This document shows, piece after piece, positions 22,603 through 33,487 of a stretch of 64,000 nucleotides of DNA. This DNA comes from Ariolimax columbianus (lineage: Eukaryota > Mollusca > Gastropoda > Stylommatophora > Arionidae), in assembly GCA_036924085.1 (NCBI GenBank), contig JAVGWX010000019.1, positions 7,318,141-7,382,140 on the forward strand, given 5' to 3'. A program made the position numbers and the translations under genes. Numbering within the stretch: the first letter of the stretch is position 1; each line of letters begins with the position of its first letter. The notes beneath the pieces were generated by a model. It saw only the letters and a program-made list of their open reading frames with translations, did no database searches and had not been told where the DNA came from.

Positions 22603-22869
22603 CTACATGTTTCTAGTCAACCAGTAACAGACATTCACGTGTTTATAGTCAACCAGTAACAGACATTAACATGTTTTTTTGTCAACCATTAACATACATT
22701 TACATGTTTCTAGTCAACCATTAACAGACATCTACATGTTTCTAGTCAACCAGTGACAGACATTTACATGTTTCTAGTCAACCATTAACAGACATTTACA
22801 TGTTTCTAGTCAACCATTAACAGACATTAACATGTTTCTAGTCAACCAATAACAGACATTAACATGTTT
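22603..22869. repeat. Minisatellite, about 8 units of 32-33 bp
   Basis: Direct tandem repeats with consensus tacatgtttctagtcaacca + ttaacagacatt. Units differ by a few substitutions, and one has a T-run expansion. It begins inside the right-hand target duplication of the LINE at 18520 and stops at catgtttc before an RTE fragment. Confidence 0.93.
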
Positions 22870-23757
22870 CAATACGGAGTAAGACAGAGATGCATACTCT
22901 CCCCTTATCTATTCAATATATATGTAGAATCCGTAATGAGCAATGTAAAAAAACTGGTAATTATGACAAATTTGAGCCATTAACAATTGGCGGGAATGAG
23001 ATACCAGAGCTCAGATATACAGATAATATAGTTGTTCTCTCAAAGAGCGTTTTTGGACTGCAACAGATGATCCTGTTGGTAAAACAACACAGCGTAGACC
23101 AAAATCTACATCTGATTATAAGTAAAACCAAAATAATGAGTACAAGGCAAAGACCAAACCTAAAATTATTCTAGAGATTGAGAAAATCACAAGATTTGAG
23201 TACTTTGGCTTAATTATAAGCAACAATGGAGATTACCTGAAGGAAGTGGAAAATGGCTATGGCAACGCAGAGGTTGACTAAAATGAGAAACTTATGGCAG
23301 AACTCTAATAAAATGATGAACATAAAAATCCTGCGACCTTGTATCTTCCTAGTGGCAACATATGGATGCAAAACATGGATCAACACACAAACACTTAAGA
23401 ACAAAATAGTATCTTTTGAGCTAAAATGCTAAAGTAGGGTGCTCAAAATACCATGGATAGTGAAAATGAAAAATGCAGATATCCTAAAAGAACTCGATAT
23501 CCAGGAAAATTGGTTAGTAAACAATTTCTTGTCCAGAAAGCTATTATATTTTGGCCACATCAAACGCCATAATGGCTTGAAGAAAACGATACTGGATGGT
23601 ATGGTGCCTGGAAAGTGGGGTAGAGGCAGACCGAGAAGATGGACACAAGAAATCACAGAGGTCCTGAAGATGACAGTGACAGAGGTGGAAGTTCTGGCTA
23701 GAGATCGATAGTTTTACAGATTGGCTGTTCAGCAAAGGACATGCTGCATGATGATGA
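22870..23757 (+). mobile_element. RTE-type LINE fragment with (gat)n tail
   Basis: Plus strand: YGVRQRCILSPYLFNIYVE, LRYTDNIVVLS (catalytic YADD changed to YTDN), then ATYGCKTWIN, LYFGHIKRHNGLKK and GRGRPRRWTQEI. Ends ...tgcatgatgatgatgactag at about 23757. It starts abruptly at the minisatellite edge in motif B. Frameshifts near 23175 and 23440. Confidence 0.85.
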
Positions 23758-23889
23758 TGACTAGTTATGTTCTCAAAGCTGGCACATACATACTTTCATT
23801 GCCTTTAATGAAGCTCAGAGTGACCATACAGTATATTCACACTAGACCATGAAGATTTGAGATCTTTAAGCCAGCTATCCACTCATGCC
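23758..23889. other. Unassigned short spacer
   Basis: Nothing recognised. Confidence 0.4.
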
Positions 23890-25540
23890 ATAACCTTCTT
23901 TCTTTCTTTTCGCTTATCCTGTTATGCCTTGCAGTGTCAGGTTATGAAGGGATCTCTAGAATGAGCCCATCTGTGTACCTTATGAACAGTAACATTGACC
24001 GCCTCAGATATTTTTGTAAGCCACCTTTTTTTATGGTCTGCCTTTGGCATTGAATTCATTGTATCTAAAAGGGGGCTATGTGGTGGTAGTCTTGTTATGG
24101 AGCCCAACCATTTTAGTTGCTATCTTTTAATGTAGTCTAATACTGGTGCTGTTCCCACTCGCCTCCTGATGTCCTAGTTTCTGATCATATCTCTCCTTGT
24201 TACACCCAATATTTTTTGCAGGCATTTCATTTCTGTTGTTACGATGTAGCATTTTTCATTTGATGTTAGTGTCCAGTTTTGACATTGATAGCATTGTGTC
24301 AGGACAAAAATCAATTTGTATGAAGCTCTTTTTGGTAGTTATTGTCACATGCTTGCAATAAAGTTTTGGATTTAATTGTCCAATGATCTTATCTGCCTTA
24401 TTGCATCTTTGTTGGATTTCCACTGTAATTCTTCCGTCACATGCCCTTGGTATGTGAAATCTTTCTCCTGTTTGATATACTGCCTTTCAATGTTGATGTT
24501 GATAACTCCGGCTATTCTAGATATTTTTGTGACCTCAGTTTCTTCTACATTGATTCTCATGCTGTATTCTTTACATGTTGCATTTAGTTTATCAACATAT
24601 TTTTGCAATTGTAATTTTTAAGTATGCTATGTCTGCTTGATTGTCAGCAAAAGTATGTTCATTTAAGAGTTCACCAATGTTGCTACCTTAATTTGGGTTT
24701 GCTGTTTTACAAATGTCATCTACATTTGTAAAGAACAACAAAGCAGATAGTGCACATCCTTGTCGTACTCCTGATTTGATATGAAATTTTTCGGAGAGTC
24801 CAATTATTGTTCGAACAGAGCACCTGCTATTAATGTAAAGACTTTTGCAATGGTTAATAAGGTGATCGCTTACTCCATAGTATGCCAATAGTTTCCATAG
24901 ATGATGCCTATCTGCGCTGTAAAAAGTTTTTTCTTGATCTACAAATTCCTAATCGTAATCAGTTGTTTTCTTCATCAATTGTCGGAGTGTAAAAATTGCA
25001 TTCATACAGCTTCTGTTCTTTCTATATCCCATCTGGATATTGTTGAGCTGAGGTTTGATTATGTAGCATAATCTTTTTCTAAGATTTTACCAAATATTTT
25101 GCCAGCGTAAATCAGAAGCGATATTCCTCTGTATTTTGTGCAGTCTCTTTTGCTACTTTTCTTTTTCCATATTTGAATTATAATTGCATTTCTCCAATCT
25201 TCTGGCATTTCCTGTATTGTTCATACTATGCCCATAGTCATCCCTTGTAAAAAAAGTACTGATAGTCTGACATGAGAACAGCCTTGATTAAAGCTCTCAG
25301 CCACTTCATAGCTGCAGTACTTTACTTGCTTTCATTTTTCCATCTACTTGTGTTGTTAAGCATTGTGAAGAACTGAAGTGGCCTTTTTTTGGTCAAGTGT
25401 TTTGCGTCAGTCATTATTAGCTGGTGTTGTTGTAGTACTACTTCTGTGATGGCAATTATATATCTGCCATGTAGTCTTCCTCATACATTGTGTATTTTGC
25501 TTCTGGTGGATGAATTTTACTACAAAATCTGTAAATAATT
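23890..25540 (-). mobile_element. LINE remnant, RT in minus orientation
   Basis: Minus-strand ORF 24688-24888 reads AYYGVSDHLINHCKSLY and KSGVRQGCALSALLF (motif B). ORF 24372-24608 reads KYVDKLNATCKEYSMRINV and FTYQGHV, the region after the YADD box. Toward 25530-25000 weak fingers and linker readings continue. RTE-like by motif order; heavily decayed. Confidence 0.7.
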
Positions 25541-26342
25541 AGTCTATTAACTCTTTCAAGATGAGAAGCCACTGCCAGGGGCAAATTTTTTCTGTAAATC
25601 AGGAAGGGAGGCCACTGTTAGGGGACGGTGATTTTATGATGGTTTTTCTTATGATACATATATATTTTTTTCTGCATGGCAGACTTTTTAGATACTTCAC
25701 AAACGTAGGTTGATTCTTTAGTTTAGTTTTTTTAATAAAAATAATAAAATGAGTCCGTTTTTGTAGAAAAAATATTTGCTATCTATTAAAGTCATTAAAA
25801 TATATTATCGATAGCTAATCTGCGAGCATCAGTTTGCTCTTTTTTCTGCACAAAAAGCTCTTAGTTTCCTTGAAACTATTTCTGAAAATATAAATGTAAA
25901 CTTAATTTTGTCTCTAGTGTTGAATTGTCTAGTCAATCTAAACTATTCTGACAAAGAAGATAATTCTTCACAAAAGGTGGCAGTTGTCGAATATGTAGCA
26001 GAGTCCTGGTTTCCACTATCTATAATGTTACCACACTCATCCACATCATTCACCACACACAGCAAATAACATAGCACACAGCAGGTGGCATATTTATTAT
26101 ATCACACTCATACAACAACTAGTAAAGTGAGTGTAATGAAATTACAAACAACATTTGAAATACATCTTATCTAAATAGATACTCAGAGTTTATAAGCATA
26201 AGCTATTGATGTTGCTCCCAACTAATCCAACCCAGTTCTAGCAGCACACTCCCCTCCCCTTATCTGCACTCTCAAAAACTCGTCCTCACATTTCTATTCT
26301 GTGACACTCAGATCCCCTCAGGCGGGTGATCTGGACATAATA

Positions 26343-28255
26343 ATAATAGCTGTCCATCGTTGTCGATGAGGACCGCCGACATCATCCTTGTCACAGATTT
26401 CCCTATTGGGTGTGGGTGCGCATGTGGCTGAACAGGCCAATGCGAGCACGAAAACATCTGCTACATATCGGGCACACGAGGTTTGTAGAAGGGGATGGTG
26501 TTCCCGCTGCTCGGGATATCCGCGTCTCTCGTCTGTTCTGGGCTTTCACAACACGGTCATCTTCACCGGCAGCTACACCTGATTTGACTGCGCTTCTCCA
26601 GTCAGATCTGTTTTGCGCAAGACATTCCCAGGTGTCGATGTCTATCTGGCATCTTTTTAGTGAGTCCTTCAGACTGTCTTTAAAACGTTTCTTTGGGCAC
26701 CCTCTCTCGCGCCATCCCTCTGTCAGCTCGCCGTAGAGAAGCCTCTTTGGGAGCCGCTCGTCTGACATACGGACGAGGTGTCCGGCCCATCCTAGTCGTG
26801 CTTTTTCTAGCAGTGCATGGATGCCGGGCATGTTAGCCCTCGAGAGAACCTCGATGTCAGTGACACGATCTTGCCATCGGATGTGGAATATTCGCCTCAG
26901 GCAACCTGTGTGGAAGTGGTTTAACCTCCTTGCATGTCCAGAGTATACAGTCCAGCTTTCGCAAGTGTATAGTAGGGTTGGAATAATGGTTGCACGGTAG
27001 ACTTTGAGTTTGGTCTTGACGCTGATGCCACGACGTGCCCAGACCATCAAGCGCATTCTACCAAAGGCTGTGCTGGCCTTTGCTATTCTGCTTGCCACCT
27101 CATCGTCTAGGCTGACAGATCTCGACAGCGTGCTGCCCAGATATGTGAATTTGTCTACGACATTCAACGTCTGCCCGCTGACTGTAGTCTCTGGTTTTGT
27201 ATACGGCATGCCTGGTGCTGGTTGGTACATGACCTGTTTTTTTGGCATTTATGGTCAGACCAAAATTTTCGCATGCGGCAGAGAACTAGTCCATTCCAAC
27301 CTGCATGTTCAGTTCTGAGTTGCTCATTAGAGCGCAGTCGTCAGCAAATACAAGTTCCCTGATTATGTCGCCAGCTACTTTGGTTTTGGCCTTCATTCTT
27401 CTGGAATTGAGTAACTTGCCATCTGTGCGGTACTTTATGGGTATGCCAAGCTCCAATGATCTGAAGGCGTCTGTCATCGTGGCCGCGAACATCATGCTGA
27501 ACAAAGTCGGGGCGAGTACACATCCTTGTTTTACTCCGTTTGATACTAGAAACGTTTTAGAGATTGCACCGCTGTCCAGTACACGAGCACACATGCCTTC
27601 GTGTAGCTGTTTCACCATTGTTATGAACTTGTTGGGGCAGCCAAACTTAGACATTATCATCCACAGCCCTCCTCTGTTTACTGTATCAAATGCCTTTGTC
27701 AAATCAATAAATGTGGTGTACAAGGCCTGATTTTGTTCTCGACACTTCTCTTGTACTTGGCGAGCGGCAAAAATCATGTCCACTGTTCCTCTTCCGTCTC
27801 TGAATCCACATTGGCTTTCTGGGAGGTGGTGGCTTTGTTCAAGGTGTTTGTTGAGCCTGTATAGCAGTAAGCGCGCTAGGATCTTGCCTGCTACGGAGAG
27901 TAGAGATATTCCACGATGATTGTCGTATTCCTGACGGTTGCCTTTTCTTTTGTACAGGTGAACGATTGAGGCGTCCTTTAGCTCCTGCGGAATATTACCT
28001 TCAGCCCACATGTGACAGAAGAGTTCAGTGATCCTTCTGGTGAGGGATGGGCCAGCTGTCTTATATACCTCTGCTGGTATTGCATCAGCTCCTGGAGCTT
28101 TTCCTATAGATAGTGAACTGATTGCCCTGTCGACTTCCTCCTCAGTAATGACTTCATCCAACGCCAGGTTCAGTTCCACCTGCGGCATTCGCCGGATGGC
28201 CTCTTCATTTATGGACGATGGGTGGTTTAGTATTTTGCAGAAGTGGTCTGTCCAT
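26343..28255 (-). mobile_element. 5'-truncated LINE, same family as 18520-22602
   Basis: Bounded by a perfect 12-bp target duplication ctggacataata (26331-26342 and 28256-28267). The 3' terminus (ataatagctgtcc on this strand) is identical to the full-length copy. Truncated within the EN-RT linker, so it begins at RWTDHFCKILNHPSSINEE. Nucleotide identity to 18520-20440 is high by eye, indicating a recently active family. Confidence 0.93.
26403..27248 (-). pseudogene. LINE RT thumb and C2H2 finger ORF, 281 aa
   Basis: Keeps in one frame what is broken in the 18520 copy: VVDKFTYLGSTLSRSVSLDD, MVWARRGISVKTKLKVYRA, LLYTCESWTVYSG, WAGHLVRMSDERLPKR, then the finger CPICSRCFRARIGLFSHMRT-H. The C2H2 spacing is complete. 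This copy gives the better view of the family's C-terminus. Confidence 0.88.
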
Positions 28256-28263
28256 CTGGACAT
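27286..28263 (-). pseudogene. LINE RT palm ORF, 325 aa
   Basis: RT fingers and palm: GKAPGADAIPAEVYKTAG, FIDLTKAFDTV (motif A), VKQGCVLAPTLF (motif B with the normal glycine) and FADD. All catalytic residues look intact. The apparent start MSR is supplied by flanking LTR sequence at the truncation point and is accidental. The ORF ends two residues after NMQVGMD, by a frameshift before the ORF at 26403. Confidence 0.88.
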
Positions 28264-29499
28264 AATAAATTCAATATATTCAACGTATACTCACATATGA
28301 TCACACACTCAATCGATCTGCGTATACACACGCTCTGAAACATACATTGTTCCCTCGGTGTCTACACACACTACACACACATTCAGATCCTTCCTAGTCG
28401 ATCTGTACACTCGCGTAACTCTTCAGAACATACCTCGTTCACAATGTGTCTACACACACCACAAATACATCTAGATCTCTCTTAGACACAGGGTGCTCAA
28501 CACACACCTTATAGAGCAACTGGCCAAGACTCGAAGGTGTATGCTGGTTCAGCGACCCTGTTCTCACACATTCGTAAAAACAGCCTAATAATCACTCTTC
28601 TATTAAGTCGGCGAGCTAACCAGACTCCTAGCTAAAGTCTGTCTCTCTCTCTGGCCAGTCTGCTTGAACTAAACTTTGTCTAGTATTATAGTCTCAAGCA
28701 GTATCAGAGCTATCCAATGGAATCTCTGGGGGATGGCCACTTGTCTGTCACTCATCCCACACTACCCAAATCGGAACGCTAGTGGTCAGCACCTAGCCTC
28801 TTACCTGTCTAGACACCTTCTTTCCCCCAACCCCGTTTTCCTTTGTTGACTTAGGATCAAGACGGTGAGTGACCTTGGCACACATTCTAGTACCTTTGTT
28901 CTCAGAGTCGCCGACCACATCAACCCTGCCCTAAATGCTTATGCTCAGGCTGGAACTGTTACAAATAAAATAAACATTGAATTGTTGTGACTGGAGACAA
29001 TGAACAAACATTTTGTTTCATTTTCCGTATGATAGATGTTTTATGACTTGGAAATGAAAGTAGATCTACTTTTATGGTTTTTTGCTATAAACAAATCAGT
29101 GAAACCTGAAATTTGTGTAAAATAATTTATATTACCCGTAAAAGTGATAAAGTGGATGTAGTTTCAAAACAAGTGTTTCCCAAAAAACAAAACATAAGGA
29201 TTTAACAGTCTATATTGGGTAAATCTGACATGCTAATTGTTTTTTTCCACTTTTTTGTTGTTGTTGCTGCATCTTTCTTACTCTCTTACTATTTTAGAAA
29301 TGGAGTTAAATTTATATCATTTATTTTTTTCTTATTGCTCACACAATCTCCTTTCATTCTATAAATGAGATGACCACATAATAGGATAATATAATACACA
29401 GCGACACTTCAACTATACCATAACATTTTATGAAAATCTTAGAAGTATGGAAAATGCGCAGCAGAAAACAGGAATTTCACTACGTTCTGAAAGAGTTAA

Positions 29500-30008
29500 A
29501 TATCAAAATTATTTGGTTACTATACAATATTTCATTTTCAAAATTGCACAAGAAGTTGCAAATAGAGAATGAAACATAAGAGACTAATGCCTGCTCCCAT
29601 CCTATCATAATAGCCATTTTAGCCCACCTATTGCTAGATGGTAATTGATATGTCGAGTTTTACGGAGTGTGGGTGCAGCTTTCTACATGTTACTTAAACA
29701 GTTTTAGTTCAAACATCATGATTTTAGTCTGTATTCTTAAATATATATTGGGGATTATTCATGCACAATTTCAAGTCAATCAAGAAAGAACTTTTTGAAA
29801 TATCTTGACACAAAAAGCTGGAGTGAAACAAAGATGACAGAAAATGCAAGAAAACAACAACAATGAAATATAAATAATTATTGGCTCACTCTTAGCAGCA
29901 CTCAGCTTAATCAAATTCTCTATGGCAATTTTTGCATTTCAATAGAATTTCTCTTAGTCCAAATTCTGTCTCTGGGATGCTGACTCCTATCGTGACAGAA
30001 AAAGGGAT
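29500..30008. other. Unassigned intronic DNA
   Basis: No coding signal or repeat recognised. Confidence 0.5.
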
Positions 30009-30180
30009 AACATTCAAACAATTTCTGGAGTACCTTAATCCAAGCAACTTGAAAGATTCTGATTTTTAAAACTTTTCTTCATTATAAATAGTGACTGCAT
30101 CATATGAGGATATTTCCAATCTTTTTTTTACAGATAAATGTTGTTTTAGGACATAATTTTCAAATTGTATTATACAATTG

Positions 30181-31742
30181 AAACATCTCAGTGGTAGAGA
30201 CAATATATAGGTAGGAGCTTAGACATGTTTCAACATGAAACAGTTGAGAGAAAGATAAAACGAGCTTAGAAAACCATATTGTTCTTATTCTTCTTCATTT
30301 TCTTCTTCGTGGGATTTGAGTCAGTGCAGCTGAACTCAGTCCCGCCAGAATTTGAGTAGCCAAAACGCACGCTTTGTCTCAAACCGCGCAGGTGGGAGTT
30401 TTGGTAAACATTCGTAACCTGACGTAAATAATAGGCTATGGAAGGATAGTTGTGGTAGACTTATTGCAGCCGACAAACCCTTGTAGTCTGAGAAAACCAC
30501 GCAATCAGGATGGGGGCTAATGGCAAGCAGAAGGACAAAAAAACGCGTGCCGTTTTGGAAATCACGTGATCAAGGGAGACATTTCTTATATAAATCCCGG
30601 GAGAGAGATGTGAGGACATTACATGACACAGATTTGAAAGAGACACTCGGTTGAGAGCAGGCGGCAGAGAGAAAAGACTTGACTTTAAGCAAAGACAGGA
30701 GAACACTTAAGAAGGAGATGCTCAGTGGAGAGCAGGCGACAGAGTGAGGCAGATTTGAGTTGAGAACCAGATTATTTGAGAAGAGATTTGAAAGAGACGC
30801 TCAGTTGAGAGCAGGCGGCGGAGAGAAAATATTTCACTTCAGAGATTACAGGAGAACACTTTAGAAGGAGACGCTCAGTAGAGAGCAGGCAACAGAGTGA
30901 GGCAGATTTGAATTGAGAACAGATTCAAAAGAGGCATTGGGTTGAGAACAAAAGAGAGAGAACATTTCACTTCAGAGACAGAGAGAGAACACTTCACTTC
31001 AGAGACAGAGGTACTAAGGAAAGAGACGCTCAGTGGAGGACAGGCGATGAAAATATGCAGTTGAGGCAGATTTGAGTTGAGATTTAGGCGACGAAGAGAC
31101 ACGGAAGAGACACCCACGCAGCAAGAAATGTAACTGCCCTTATATTATGTAGTGGTCGTAATTACTAGTCATCAGTAGCTTATAGAGGTAGTCTTCAGTC
31201 ATCCCATTCATCATATTGACACAGTCCCACTGACCACGTCGACATCACCTTGATCACGGGAATGTTAGTCGTCAGTCGCAGCTAGAAGCAGTTTTCCAGT
31301 GATTCCCATGGATCATATTTCATGCAGTTTATACTAACCACGTTGAGACCGCTTTGATCTACCTCCGACAAAGAGGAACAAGACCATGGACGTCATACTT
31401 GGGTCTAGAACCCACAAACTTTACCATCAGCAGCAATCCGCAACCAAGTTCGATCACAGCAGACCAGATTAGGAGAGCAGAAAGAACCAGGCAATAACAG
31501 TATTGATAAGGTTAGATTTAGTGGTAAGAGTGTTTTAGATAAGCAGATAAGCGTGTGAGAGAAAGAATTTAAGTTGTTGGAGAGTTTATAGTTGTCAGTG
31601 TTACTTGAATAAATAATCTGTTGTATTATGTTTATATTTAGTGTTACTTGATTTTATTTAGAGTTAGTGTAGAGTGCAATAGAATGGAGCAGCCCCTTTA
31701 CTGTCTGCAACAGAGCTCCACCAATTCGATCGGCTCTGGTAC
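30181..31742 (+). repeat. Repeat X, copy 2, with promoter-like region and internal subrepeats
   Basis: Inverted copy of 15995-17296, inserted precisely between duplication blocks A and B. In this orientation it has a pyrimidine-rich left arm, an E-box-like cacgtg (30563-30568) and a TATA-like tatataaat (30587-30595). A purine-rich tract follows with about five copies of gagacgctcagttgagagca (near 30640, 30714, 30794, 30868, 31023) spaced 74-155 bp. The right end is ...gatcggctctggtaca. No ORF. The end sequence tgg...taca and the promoter-like order could fit an LTR; the gaagaag-like run near 30290 (minus) could instead be a retroposon tail. Confidence 0.75.
30587..30595 (+). promoter_or_regulatory. 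TATA-like box in repeat X
   Basis: tatataaat about 20 bp downstream of a palindromic cacgtg. In copy 1 the corresponding region reads gatttatattcg on the + strand, so the motif is only partly conserved. Confidence 0.4.
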
Positions 31743-31904
31743 ACATTGATTGGTTTGGATTTTGTGTACTGATTCATAAACACTTAATAAGTAGCAAACC
31801 ACCTGTCTATATGGTAAAAACAGGTTTAGGGGCGTTGCTTATAATGTTTGGAAATTTATTTTAGTTTTTTTTTTTTTTTTAAAATAGCCTACAGGGCACC
31901 ATTT

Positions 31905-32600
31905 ACAAGATTGACCCTGATAGGAGAACCTAATCACAATGGCTGGCCAAGATAGCAATTTTCTCAACAACGTAATTACCGGAGATAAGACCTGGTGTTT
32001 TTTGTACGATCCTCAGACAATTCATCAGTCCTCTAAATGAAAATCTCCCACATCTCTCTGAACACAGAAATTTTGTTTGGACAAAAGCAAAGGAAATGTT
32101 ATGTTAGAAGCCCCCATCACCCCAGGGTATTGTCTATCAAGATTTCATTCCTGAAGGCCGAACGGTTAACAGGGAAATGTACATTAATATCCTCCGTCTA
32201 AGAGATGCAATCAGAAGAAAATGACAAGAAAAATTTAGAACAATCAGTTGGATTATACTGCATGACAAAAGCGCCAGCACTTCGATCCCTACTGGTGAAG
32301 CAGTACCTCGCAAAACACAATGTGATTACCTTGGAACATCCTCCATATTCTATATTTTTTGTTGTTCTCTCGACTGAAATTGGCACTGAAAGGACAGGGA
32401 TTCAACAAAGACAGATGAGAGAGGTGTCAAAGGATGGGTTCCATGACTGTTTCCAGCAGCACGTATGCATGTTGGCAAAAGTGGGTAGTTGCCGAAGGGA
32501 ACTACTTTGAAGCAAATGTAGTGTAGATAATTTCATTGTAACTTATTTCTATACAATCCACTAATTCTAAGAACTTTTTGAAGCTACCTCGTATAACTGT
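31905..32600 (+). pseudogene. mariner transposase remnant, catalytic half
   Basis: Plus strand: NNVITGDKTWCFLYDP (first catalytic D), SKGNVMLEA, QDFIPEGRTVNREMYINIL, LRDAIRRK, then LLVKQYLAKHNVITLEHPPY (second D region lost in a frame change), and SKDGFHDCFQQ near the C-terminus. The N-terminal HTH half is absent. It lies between duplication blocks B and C of unit 1. Confidence 0.85.
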
Positions 32601-32890
32601 TATAATTAGAGAAAATTAAATGCTTTAGCAATGCCTTACTTTAAGATCGCAAAATGTCGGCACAGTGTCCTAAAAATGTTTAATAAGCGTAGCTCACAGT
32701 TTCCAACAATAATGTTCTATTTATTTTGTTTGTTTTCATTAGCAATGGCAGTTGTCATATTTTCCATGTATCACAAGAAAAGTCCATTTACTTGACATAA
32801 GAGTTACACTGCTCTCTCCCTAGACATGTTTTTATACTCTAACTGAATTAAGTAAATTAATCTATCAGCTGAAACTGAATATTAGTAATT
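32601..32890. other. Host intron, unassigned
   Basis: AT-rich; no feature seen. Confidence 0.5.
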
Positions 32891-32937
32891 GTGATATTCT
32901 TACTGAAGTAGGTTATTTTTTCTTGTTTGCCATACAG

Positions 32938-32988
32938 ATGTAGTCAACACAACCACACCAGCAACAGCCAAACCATCTGTTGTAACTG
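32938..32988 (+). CDS. Host gene exon: stalk exon 1
   Basis: 51 bases between acceptor ttgtttgccatacag and donor gtacat, phase 1-1. With the split first codon it encodes DVVNTTTPATAKPSVVT, rich in Thr and Pro with an NTT glycosylation sequon, which suits an extended O-glycosylated juxtamembrane stalk. The exon and its flanks are duplicated at 34933 (NTTTPATAK in place of DSADAGTVK), and both end in the same VVT plus split codon. Both remain in frame, so either or both can be included without changing the downstream frame. Confidence 0.75.
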
Positions 32989-33436
32989 GTACATATTTTT
33001 CCTAATTTTCCATATATCCCATTATTGTAATCCTGCTTTTAGTACATGCTGGTTGCTTTGACGGATTTTAATCTAAGGTCACACACATCAATATTTCAAC
33101 ATGTTTGCTATTTTAACCATCTAATTTATATTTCTTTCTTTTATTTGAAGTCTTTCTGGTGTCAGGAAAACAATGGCATTTGTGTACACCAGTCATCTTG
33201 TAACTTTATTCCTCAAATTGTAATTTTTTTTTTAAAAAGACTGTTGAATTGAACCGTGTCTTGTGTCTTTTTCAAGTATCTGGCAAATATTTTTTTTTTT
33301 TTCTGCATTGCTTGTAATGATCAATCATATCAAAAAGTGTAATCTTGTCATTCTCTGATTGTACTGAACAGCAATTCTACCCATCATGTAAGCCAAATAA
33401 TCCATTTGATTTATGAGGCACAATTAATATTATCTC

Positions 33437-33487
33437 TGCAGAGTCTTCTAAACCAGTATAAAGACGTTAAGTTAAGATAAGTTAAGA
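33437..33487 (+). mobile_element. CR1-like LINE 3' terminus, about 50 bp
   Basis: agagtcttctaaaccagtat followed by a (ttaag)n-type end. It matches, in reverse complement, the 3' end of the CR1 at about 11049-11095. This is an extremely 5'-truncated insertion lying exactly at the border between the two duplication units. Confidence 0.75.

Larger units (their letters stand above)
25994..28963. mobile_element. LTR-A copy 1, solo-LTR-like, interrupted by a LINE
   Basis: Begins TGTAGCAGAG, ends CTGTTACA and is flanked by a 4-bp duplication AATA (25990-25993 and 28964-28967). It contains the family landmarks ccacatcattcacc, cagatcccctcaggcgggtgatct and gactggccaagactcgaaggt. Removing the LINE at 26343-28255 and one target copy leaves about 1.04 kb of LTR. 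No retroviral-type coding sequence. Confidence 0.85.
25551..29495. mobile_element. piggyBac-like element flanked by TTAA (outer shell of a triple nest)
   Basis: TTAA occurs immediately outside both ends (25547-25550 and 29496-29499). The ends form an inverted repeat: left ctctttcaag, right ...ctgaaagag. TTAA duplication and C-T-rich short TIRs are characteristic of piggyBac-like elements. Without the inserted LTR, the element is about 0.97 kb (arms 25551-25993 and 28968-29495) with no ORF, hence a non-autonomous MITE. The TIR match is short (about 8-9 bp), so this is likely but not certain. Confidence 0.65.
30009..33485 (+). repeat. Tandem genomic duplication, unit 1 (contains stalk exon 1)
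   Basis: Three blocks occur in the same order in unit 2: block A 30009-30178 (acattcaaacaatttctgga...) matches 33498-33668; block B 31748-31905 (attttgtgtactgattcata...) matches 33669-33830; block C about 32890-33436 (around the exon) matches about 34890-35385. Here repeat X separates A from B and a mariner separates B from C, so both insertions postdate or are restricted to this unit. Confidence 0.85.

Noticed and set aside
22603..22869. Regular 32-bp repeats resembling a CRISPR array
   Set aside because: Units are head-to-tail without spacers and in eukaryotic repeat-rich DNA. It is a minisatellite.
32198..32510. Overlapping ORFs on both strands of 32200-32500
   Set aside because: Plus strand is mariner transposase; minus ORF is its shadow.
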